From Candidatus Zixiibacteriota bacterium (lineage in GTDB: Bacteria; Zixibacteria; MSB-5A5; UBA10806): a stretch of 15,024 nt of DNA. The translations under genes and the position numbers were made by a program. How positions within the stretch are numbered: the stretch's first letter is position 1; every line of letters begins with the position of its first letter. The notes below the pieces were generated by a model. That model saw only the letters and a list, made by a program, of their open reading frames with translations, did no database searches and had not been told where the DNA came from. Where the stretch lies: the NCBI GenBank assembly GCA_003520965.1, contig DOTU01000194.1, positions 1 to 15,024 on the forward strand, read 5' to 3'. This document shows, one piece after another, positions 5,453 through 11,700 of the stretch.

Positions 5453-8299
5453 TTAGAAATCCCATCCGAAGAAGAAATCGAAATTAAATTTCTTGCCTAT
5501 TGTATCGAAATTTGTTCGCCTGGCAAAATCGAATCTTAAAACAGTTAAATAGCCAAGTGGTACCCTGAAACCGAAACCGAAACTTCCGTAGGGACGATGA
5601 TAGGTGGTTTCCCAAGCGTTTCCAAGGTCGAAGAAGAAAGCGGCCTTAATAGCCACAAACCTAATATTACCTATCGGCATACCAAGCTGAAGGTCGTTGA
5701 TGAGCGGGAAGCGCAGTTCGTTATTTATAAGCATCATGTTTCGGCCATATAGAAAACGCAGCGGGTAACCACGTAGCGACCAGCTTCCGCCAAGGTAATA
5801 TCTCTCCGGGTCTTCGCCGAATGAGTGCAGATACATTACTCTTGAGGCGATAGCCGAGTTTGACCCCAATCGGAAATATTTCCTGAAATCGATATTATAA
5901 GAGCTGTTATAGTTCCTGTAATGAGTAATATCAACCGCCTGCGAAACCGTTATATTGAGCCGGGTTCCATCGATGGGACCCGTAGGATTCCAGATTGACG
6001 TATCTTTGATATAGGATAGTGATACTGAAGCGTTGGCGCCATGAGGGCTATTCGGCAGAAAAGTTTGCTTATCCACTTGCCTGATAGAAAGAATAGTTTC
6101 GATCCGTCGGTAACGTGATAGAGGATAGCTGGCAATAGCGAGAACGCCATAACTTCGCTCAGATACATAGCCATAATAATCATCGTCATATTCGTCATAG
6201 AAATGGAAGATTCCTGCGCCCCAGTTAAGGCGATTGGTACGATTTAAATAGGTTGCCCCAAAATTGAAACTTTTCAAGAAATTTGCCCTGCTGGTGGCGG
6301 TATTGGAAAGCAGAAAATAGTATTGATGATTCCCCAAAATGTCGCTCATAACCATCTGCAAACCGCCGGCGCTACCAAGAACGGCATCATAGGCGATCGC
6401 TGATTGGGCGATATCGAACGTGAATTTGGGATGATATTTTACGGTACCTTGTAAGAGCTGGCCTTTGAGTTGGGGTCTGATCCAACCATTATCCGCGAAC
6501 CAGGCAGTCGCCCTGGGCGGATTCGCCGTAAAAGTCGAAGATGAATCTTCTCGTGTAGAAATAGCCTCATCCTTTGAGGGAAGCGGCATTCTGTAAATAT
6601 TAAAAGCTTGATCCACATAAGCCGAAAAAACTAACACAGAATCGTTTTCGGCTAATACAGGATCGAAGGCTCCGGTTACAAAATTTGTCATTTGAAAAGT
6701 ATTTGGATAATCCGAGGTAACGCCATCCATGATATAGATATTCATGGCACCGGTACGATCCGAAGAGAAAATCAGGCGATCTCCGATTTTTGACCAGTAT
6801 GGCGATAGATCCAACTGATGGCCATAAGATACCTGAGTGATCTCCCCGGTACTAATATGATAGATGAAAATATTACGCGACCCCTTTAGTCCGTCGGCAG
6901 CACGATCTGATGAGAACGCGATTAGGTCCTGGTCAGTTGAAGAAAATGACGGAGTTCTATCGGCGTAGATATCGTCGGTGAGCCGGGTAAATTTGGCATT
7001 GGCAAGATCATAAATATAGAGGTCCGAGCGGCCCCCACGGTCAATGCCTTCGAACACGAGTTTTTTACCATCAGGCGACCAAGACGGCGACTGAATCGAT
7101 ATCAGATCATTGTTTATGATCTTTTTGACAATATGTTTGCGCCTGGTATCGTAAACATACACTACATCTTTCTCCTGGTTTTTAGAGGCGAAAGCGATTA
7201 AACCATCGAGATTGCAACTAATTCCTGTTTCATTGAAATGAAGCGATTCGAAATCCTCGGAGCGCTCCCCCTTGATAAGGGTATGAATTTTTTTGTGCTC
7301 ACCTTCAAGAGGCATTTCAGCGATGCTTGAATATCCAAGGCGATACGATTTGAAAGCGACATGTTCTTCCCGTCCGTCAGGAGTATCTTTAAGGAATATC
7401 ATCGGTTTGATATTATAACCTTCGGAGGTAAGCTTTTCGGCTTTCCGGTCTATAATCTCTTCATTCTGAAGCAGCGGATAGTATTTTTTTTTGAGAGCGT
7501 ATTCCCATTCGCTGCCCAGTTTGGTCAGGGTTTTATCGTAGGTGAACTTGACAATGGTCTCAAAATCCTGGCCTTTCCACCAGTTGTCGAATAGGTCGGT
7601 GAGTTTATCATCGCCATAAGTATCGCCTAAATATTTTAAAAGCGATTGGCCAACTTTATACATCAAGAAGGTGCCGCTGATGGAGTAAAGGTCGGCGACA
7701 TTGATAATATGGCCACTGACCGCCATATCCCGCAAAAACATATCGGCTTCATTATCCCAGCCCGCCGACCAGTATTCGGCGATACCCTCGGTAAACCACA
7801 GGGGCGGATTAGCGATTGTCCTATGATTGTGGAGCTTGTTTACATAAGTCAGCTTCTGGAATGTGAAGACGTGGGTTAGCTCGTGACGAATGACATGGGC
7901 AAAATCGGCCATTGAACCATTAAAAGGAATCACAACCCGCTGTTTATAGTATTCAGTAAATCCGGCGACATTTTCGGGCAGAATTCCCGGAACGATATTG
8001 GTCTGTTCGAAAAATACCGGGGAACTATATACGATAAATGGCACTTTTTTTTCGATGGTCAGATTGAATTTCCCTTGCAGGAAATCATAGGAATCTTCGG
8101 CCAATTGCGCGGCAGTTTCGGCGATTTCCTTTTCCTGAGGATAAAAATAGATCTCGAAATGCTCTGTAGTTAGCACCTGCCAGTCAAATTTGGAATACTG
8201 AATTTTATTCTGACCAAAATCGAATTGAGCGCTTGAGGTAACTGTCAAGAAGATGATTATGGCAATTGCCGATTGGAATACGCTTCTAAATCGCTTCAT
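5453..8299 (-). CDS. Exported metallopeptidase / TolB-like propeller / Omp85-like barrel fusion
   Basis: A 948-residue protein with three readable parts. After a signal peptide (about 1-24, cleavage probably after TSSA), residues 30-280 hold a gluzincin-type zinc peptidase: HELTH at 139-143 and a likely third ligand, E171, in WFTEGIAEY. Residues about 300-575 are WD40/PD40 (TolB-like) blades such as SPSWSPDGKKLVF and YWSKIGDRLIFSSDRTG. Residues about 600-948 look like a surface-antigen (Omp85/D15) beta-barrel, with SLRGYPLRF at 841-849, late strands LRFDFARR and a terminal GWDF with C-terminal Phe, as expected of a BAM-recognised barrel. The inferred location is the outer membrane with the peptidase in the periplasm. 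The ATG at 8299 starts a clean signal sequence. It appears monocistronic, with its own promoter candidate. The substrate is unknown. Confidence 0.88.
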   Translation of the reverse strand: MKRFRSVFQSAIAIIIFLTVTSSAQFDFGQNKIQYSKFDWQVLTTEHFEIYFYPQEKEIAETAAQLAEDSYDFLQGKFNLTIEKKVPFIVYSSPVFFEQTNIVPGILPENVAGFTEYYKQRVVIPFNGSMADFAHVIRHELTHVFTFQKLTYVNKLHNHRTIANPPLWFTEGIAEYWSAGWDNEADMFLRDMAVSGHIINVADLYSISGTFLMYKVGQSLLKYLGDTYGDDKLTDLFDNWWKGQDFETIVKFTYDKTLTKLGSEWEYALKKKYYPLLQNEEIIDRKAEKLTSEGYNIKPMIFLKDTPDGREEHVAFKSYRLGYSSIAEMPLEGEHKKIHTLIKGERSEDFESLHFNETGISCNLDGLIAFASKNQEKDVVYVYDTRRKHIVKKIINNDLISIQSPSWSPDGKKLVFEGIDRGGRSDLYIYDLANAKFTRLTDDIYADRTPSFSSTDQDLIAFSSDRAADGLKGSRNIFIYHISTGEITQVSYGHQLDLSPYWSKIGDRLIFSSDRTGAMNIYIMDGVTSDYPNTFQMTNFVTGAFDPVLAENDSVLVFSAYVDQAFNIYRMPLPSKDEAISTREDSSSTFTANPPRATAWFADNGWIRPQLKGQLLQGTVKYHPKFTFDIAQSAIAYDAVLGSAGGLQMVMSDILGNHQYYFLLSNTATSRANFLKSFNFGATYLNRTNRLNWGAGIFHFYDEYDDDYYGYVSERSYGVLAIASYPLSRYRRIETILSIRQVDKQTFLPNSPHGANASVSLSYIKDTSIWNPTGPIDGTRLNITVSQAVDITHYRNYNSSYNIDFRKYFRLGSNSAIASRVMYLHSFGEDPERYYLGGSWSLRGYPLRFLYGRNMMLINNELRFPLINDLQLGMPIGNIRFVAIKAAFFFDLGNAWETTYHRPYGSFGFGFRVPLGYLTVLRFDFARRTNFDTIGKKFNFDFFFGWDF

Positions 8300-8412
8300 A
8301 ATAACCCGTTACAGCTCCTAACTTTCCAATCCAGATCGATGTTCCTGGCAATTTACCGAATGACGGAGTCGTAGCTACGTCGAAAGGAAGTAGAATTACT
8401 ATAACTACAATT

Positions 8413-8440
8413 AAAATAAAATAATATTCCAGGCTGTCAA
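8413..8440 (-). promoter_or_regulatory. Candidate promoter of the peptidase-propeller-barrel gene
   Basis: A perfect -35 TTGACA (8440-8435) is followed after 16 bases by TATTTT (8418-8413); TTTAAT (8415-8410) is an alternative -10. It lies in the gap after tatC and implies a leader of about 105 bases, which includes a 10-bp palindrome CGTAGCTACG at 8370-8379. Confidence 0.5.
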
Positions 8441-8482
8441 TATTTTTATCTAATTAACAATTCGGATGCAACTAAGGAATGC

Positions 8483-9241
8483 TTAAGGTTTAGCCTCTGG
8501 GATTGCGGTTTTATTTACTCTGAAACGCAATAGCCAGATGGATACTTCATAAAGAAGATAGAGAGGAAGCGCCAGAAGAATCATCGAAAGAGCATCGGTA
8601 CTGGGGGTTACGACCGCGGCCACAAAGGCGATGCCGACAATTGCATATCTTCTCCCCCGCGCCATCATCCTCCAGTTGATTAGTCCCAGTTTGCCCAGAA
8701 AAAGGGCAACCAGAGGTAATTGGAATACGAGCCCAAATGAAACTGTAGTCCACATTACGAAATTAATATATTCGTTAATAGTGAGCATCGGAACCACATT
8801 CTCAGGAGCGAGAGCCAAAAGAAATTTGATAGTAATAGGCATAACCCAGAAGAAGCACATGGCTGAGCCGACCAGAAATAGTAGCGATGACCAAAAAACC
8901 AGGGGCAGGATACTTCGTCTCTCATGTTTATAAAGCCCCGGAGCAACGAAACGCCAGATCTGGAAAAGAGTGATCGGAATTGAAATGAAAACGCCGGCCA
9001 GGATAGCGAGCCGGATCCTGACACTAAAGCTTTCACCAATACGCAGATAATTTAGATTGATAACCTGACCCGGAGGCGTGGCCATATCGAGTGGCCAGCG
9101 GATCCAGCGGAAAAAGGTATCTGTGAAAAAGTAGCAGGCGATCGAGGTCACGCAGAGGGCGATCATAATCTTAATGATTCGCCAGCGAAGCTCCTCGAGG
9201 TGCTCCAGGATCGGCATATCAGGAGCTTTGTTCTCGTTCAA
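8483..9241 (-). CDS. tatC: Sec-independent protein translocase subunit TatC
   Basis: Polytopic inner-membrane component of the twin-arginine translocase; it binds the RR signal peptide of folded substrates. The 252-residue product has the expected six hydrophobic segments and the family signatures: HLEELRWR at 14-21 and FQIWRFVAPGLYKHERR at 93-109. The region corresponding to the E. coli FEVP motif reads FQLP at 173-176, with Gln where many TatC proteins have Glu. VTPSTDALSM and a final helix with LYEV follow. The start is TTG at 9241, overlapping the nrdR stop (TTGA) and served by GAGGAG five bases upstream; the first in-frame ATG (9217) lacks such a site. No tatA or tatB lies nearby, so those subunits must be encoded elsewhere. 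It is the last gene of the operon. Confidence 0.96.
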   Translation of the reverse strand: MNENKAPDMPILEHLEELRWRIIKIMIALCVTSIACYFFTDTFFRWIRWPLDMATPPGQVINLNYLRIGESFSVRIRLAILAGVFISIPITLFQIWRFVAPGLYKHERRSILPLVFWSSLLFLVGSAMCFFWVMPITIKFLLALAPENVVPMLTINEYINFVMWTTVSFGLVFQLPLVALFLGKLGLINWRMMARGRRYAIVGIAFVAAVVTPSTDALSMILLALPLYLLYEVSIWLLRFRVNKTAIPEAKP

Positions 9242-9999
9242 GCGTTCTCCTCGCCAGATAGGTTTTCGACCTCTTTGGCAAATTCGGCGGCATCACGAAA
9301 TTTTCGATAAACCGAGGCATAACGGATATAAGCAACTTCATCTATCTCGCGCAGTCTTTTCATGACCATATTACCGATCTCCGAGGAATTAACTTCATTT
9401 CTTTCGGAAAATACCTCAATTATCTCCTCAGCAACCTTCTCTATCTTGCGACGCGAAACGGGACGCTTACGCAGTGCAATGATCATCGAGGAAATCAGCT
9501 TGTCTCGCTTGAACGGTTCGTAACGACCGCTGGCTTTGACTACCTGAAGCGAGCTGGGCAGGGCGCTCAAGGCATTGATAAAATCGTCTTTATCGACAAA
9601 TGCTCTGCTGTGAGAAGCGTAGCGAATATAGGCTACCTCGTCAAGCTTGAGTAACTCGTTTAAAATCAAATCAGCAATCTGGGAGGTAGTTATCTCGCTT
9701 GGATATTCGTTTTTAATGCGGATAGATAGATCTGTTACAACAGCTTGAAGCCTGTCACGTGAAACCGGCCTTTTTCTGATAGCCATCTGAAGCGAACTGG
9801 AAATTTTATCGATAAAAAAGCTCTCCCGGCGGCCGTCGTTTTTAATTACGGTTGGGCCAGGGGCCTCAACCTGCTCATAAGTGGTGAAGCGGTTGCCACA
9901 AGCCGAGCATTCGCGCCGTCGCCTGATAGCCTTGCCATCGGGAGTAGGGCGAGAATCGATAACGCGATCGCCATCGGTATTACAAACAGGGCAAATCAT
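9238..9999 (-). CDS. nrdR: NrdR-type transcriptional repressor with duplicated ATP-cone
   Basis: NrdR represses ribonucleotide reductase genes in response to bound (d)ATP. This 253-residue protein opens with the NrdR zinc ribbon (C3, C6, C31, C34; DSRPTPDGKAIRRRREC). It then has two ATP-cones rather than one: about 50-142 and 152-246. Each carries the nucleotide-site motif (NDGRRESF at 54-61, ASGRYEPF at 156-163), an identical RKRPVSR (75-81, 177-183) and an identical DEVAYIRYAS (120-129, 220-229). Typical NrdR is about 150-160 residues with one cone. The second cone is closer to the usual NrdR end (SVYRKF); the first reads SHSRAF. The frame is continuous, so this is not an assembly of two genes. 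The ATG at 9999 overlaps the upstream stop (ATGA). No RNR gene lies in the window. Confidence 0.95.
   Translation of the reverse strand: MICPVCNTDGDRVIDSRPTPDGKAIRRRRECSACGNRFTTYEQVEAPGPTVIKNDGRRESFFIDKISSSLQMAIRKRPVSRDRLQAVVTDLSIRIKNEYPSEITTSQIADLILNELLKLDEVAYIRYASHSRAFVDKDDFINALSALPSSLQVVKASGRYEPFKRDKLISSMIIALRKRPVSRRKIEKVAEEIIEVFSERNEVNSSEIGNMVMKRLREIDEVAYIRYASVYRKFRDAAEFAKEVENLSGEENA
9247..9252 (-). promoter_or_regulatory. Ribosome binding site fixing the TTG start of tatC
   Basis: GAGGAG on the minus strand lies five bases before the TTG at 9241, inside the end of nrdR. It supports the rare start codon over the downstream ATG at 9217, which has no such site. Confidence 0.7.
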
Positions 10000-10754
10000 A
10001 TTGTAACCTTAACTGGTGTGCCCACCTTAACCTGAAAATATTTATCTGCCCGTTTGCCGTTAAGGGCAATCTCCAAAAGACCGAGGCTGCCGATATAAGC
10101 GATTGGGTTGCCCGGTCTGGCATCGGCGTAAAACTTTCCCAATCTAAGCTTTTTCCCTTTCAATATCACTTTCGGTTTATCTCCCAGACTCTCCCCGCTG
10201 ATATTTATAATCAGATTCCCGAAAGAGTCAATATCTATAATCTCCCCCGATATACGTTTGGCGGTGATAATAGGTTTAGGGATATCTACTTTTACAGCGT
10301 CATTTATCTTTTTCGAGAAGCTTTCCGGCAATATTCCATTAGCAAAAAATGCTGCGGCAGGAGCGAAGATATCCCGTCCATGAAAGGTATTCGAGACGGT
10401 ATTTGCCGGAAGTCTTGTGGGATCAATCTCATACCATTGGGAATCGGGACATGCTTCCATTATTCGGGTGAAAATTCCGTTATCAGGGCCGACGAAACAG
10501 TAGTTACCATCGGTGCCAACCAGCGCTCGGCGGGAGGTGCCCACCGTAGGATCAATAACTACTAAGTGAATAGTCCCTTTTGGAAATTGACTGTAATAGC
10601 GCCAGAGTACGAGCGATGTTTTGGCAATCGAAGAAAAACCATTCGTAATTTCGATAACCTCAGCGCCTGGAGATAGAGATTTGATTACGCCAATTACGGC
10701 AGCGTTATAACCGTCTGAATTTCCATAATCTGTAGCGAGTGTAATAATAGCCAT
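9996..10754 (-). CDS. SAM hydrolase, DUF62 / SAM hydroxide adenosyltransferase family
   Basis: Family members cleave S-adenosylmethionine with water into adenosine and methionine and are related to the fluorinases and chlorinases. The 252-residue protein has LATDYGNSDGY near the N-terminus, the D-x7-R motif IDPTVGTSRR (D68, R75), FVGPDNGIF (87-95), FHGRDIFAPAAA (124-135, with H125) and the C-terminal domain signature IDSFGNLIINI (174-184). D68, R75 and H125 match the Asp-Arg-His triad of the hydrolase branch, supporting hydrolysis over halogenation. Thr70 replaces the usual Gly of DPGVG, an oddity next to the catalytic Asp. The ATG at 10754 overlaps the upstream TAA by one base (TAATG), and the stop overlaps the nrdR ATG (ATGA): a tight operon. 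Its link with the YitJ-type gene suggests methionine/SAM turnover. Confidence 0.92.
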   Translation of the reverse strand: MAIITLATDYGNSDGYNAAVIGVIKSLSPGAEVIEITNGFSSIAKTSLVLWRYYSQFPKGTIHLVVIDPTVGTSRRALVGTDGNYCFVGPDNGIFTRIMEACPDSQWYEIDPTRLPANTVSNTFHGRDIFAPAAAFFANGILPESFSKKINDAVKVDIPKPIITAKRISGEIIDIDSFGNLIINISGESLGDKPKVILKGKKLRLGKFYADARPGNPIAYIGSLGLLEIALNGKRADKYFQVKVGTPVKVTI

Positions 10755-11173
10755 TAGAATTTCAGCAGATTTAACCCGGTAACATCGTCAAGGCCGCGAT
10801 TTAATTCAATTCCTCCAGGATAAATATAAAATTCGGTTGTAACCGCAACATGGGCTTGAAAAAGATGACCGCCGATTACTTGAAACTGCGCGTCAGATAG
10901 AGAAACATGAGAGTGCAAAATGATCTCATTTCCAAGCCGAGCGAAATTGCCGGCCAGGCTTAAAAGTTCGTAGTCTCCTTCAAACCGTTTTTTGATATAC
11001 TCCTTTTTCTCGATATCGTAGTAGCCCAATTCCGGGTCTTTGATTGAGCCGATACCCAGAATGGTTCCGGAATAAATCTTATTTTCAGCAGCAAACGCTT
11101 TAAGGCGAGCGATAATTTCATCACCGATATCGCAGCGAATCAAGTAACCATCGTTTACTTTGGTGCTTTTCAT
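10754..11173 (-). CDS. PPC (DUF296, PD1-like) domain protein
   Basis: A 139-residue single-domain protein of the PPC/DUF296 family, a trimeric fold also found in plant AT-hook proteins. Bacterial members are often called DNA-binding, without strong evidence. Visible hallmarks are SGTILGIGSIKDPELGYYD (35-53), LLSLAGNFA (70-78), the metal-site-like HSH at 87-89 and GGH at 101-103. I set the start at ATG 11173 (MKSTKVNDGY), preceded by GAAAGG nine bases upstream. An open frame continues upstream to 11341, but that part translates the inverted-repeat element and matches nothing in the family. The stop overlaps the next ATG by one base. The molecular role is unknown; operon position ties it to the SAM hydrolase. 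Confidence 0.88.
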   Translation of the reverse strand: MKSTKVNDGYLIRCDIGDEIIARLKAFAAENKIYSGTILGIGSIKDPELGYYDIEKKEYIKKRFEGDYELLSLAGNFARLGNEIILHSHVSLSDAQFQVIGGHLFQAHVAVTTEFYIYPGGIELNRGLDDVTGLNLLKF

Positions 11174-11182
11174 TTTTGTAAG

Positions 11183-11188
11183 CCTTTC
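11183..11188 (-). promoter_or_regulatory. Ribosome binding site supporting the PPC-gene start
   Basis: GAAAGG lies nine bases before the ATG at 11173 and just outside the inverted-repeat element. It argues for the short form of the gene. Confidence 0.5.
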
Positions 11189-11215
11189 TATTGCTAATAA
11201 CCTAAATACCATTAT

Positions 11216-11346
11216 TGTCATTGCGAGGAGTCCCGCAATAAGCGGAACGACGAAACAATCTGAATCTATTTTAAATAGAGCGATCTTATGTAAGCATTCA
11301 GATTGCTTCGGTCCATTCCAATTGTGGAATGGACCTCGCAATGACA
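11216..11346. mobile_element. MITE-like element with 13-bp perfect terminal inverted repeats
   Basis: TGTCATTGCGAGG (11216-11228) is perfectly inverted as CCTCGCAATGACA (11334-11346). Inside are two more perfect inverted repeats: CAATCTGAAT/ATTCAGATTG (11256-11265, 11296-11305) and GGTCCATTCC/GGAATGGACC (11310-11319, 11326-11335). At 131 bp it is too short to encode a transposase. The end motif TGTCATTGCGAGG, with inner GCAATC-type motifs, resembles non-autonomous palindromic repeats that I recall as widespread in bacterial genomes. No clear target duplication is visible at the flanks. It sits 8 bases after the cutA stop, inside an otherwise compact operon, and creates a spurious N-terminal extension of the PPC gene. 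Confidence 0.8.
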
Positions 11347-11353
11347 GTCTTAA

Positions 11354-11668
11354 TTATTTTCCAAGCCCGCAAACGGTTTTGATCCAATCAGCATATTCTT
11401 CGGAGGCGGATGCGATATCCATGGCGGTTATCTCTGGAAGTTCGTAGGAATGATTGGCTTTAACCATGTCTCTTATTTGATCAAAACGGGATTTCATGGA
11501 TTTAATCAGTAGAAGTCGCTCTGACTGATCTTCAATCTTTCCATCCCACTCGAATAGTGACCGAATCGGAATAATATTTACGCAAGCCGCCAGATGTGCT
11601 TCAACCAATAACCTGGCGATATGCTGGGCCTCATCCTCGGAGCCGCAGGCAACCATAACGACCATCAT
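11354..11668 (-). CDS. cutA: CutA1-family divalent cation tolerance protein
   Basis: A small trimeric PII-like protein linked to divalent metal tolerance in E. coli; its exact biochemical function is unsettled in general. The 104-residue product matches the family throughout: MMVVMVACGSEDEAQHIARL, HLAACVNIIP, LFEWDGKIEDQSERLLLIKS, and the closing SYELPEITAMDI and EYADWI. I chose the ATG at 11668 because family similarity begins there, but no good Shine-Dalgarno sequence stands at the normal distance. A TTG at 11710 (15 residues in frame after a TTG at 11737) has AGGGGG upstream and could be the real start, overlapping the yitJ-like gene. It lies directly downstream of that gene, and the inverted-repeat element follows. 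Confidence 0.92.
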   Translation of the reverse strand: MMVVMVACGSEDEAQHIARLLVEAHLAACVNIIPIRSLFEWDGKIEDQSERLLLIKSMKSRFDQIRDMVKANHSYELPEITAMDIASASEEYADWIKTVCGLGK

Positions 11669-11700
11669 CGAGTCTATTTGTATCTTCTCCGGCAAGCTAA

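Noticed and set aside
11174..11341. In-frame upstream extension of the PPC gene, about 56 extra residues
   Set aside because: It translates the MITE-like inverted repeat, has no family similarity, and the ATG at 11173 has its own ribosome site.
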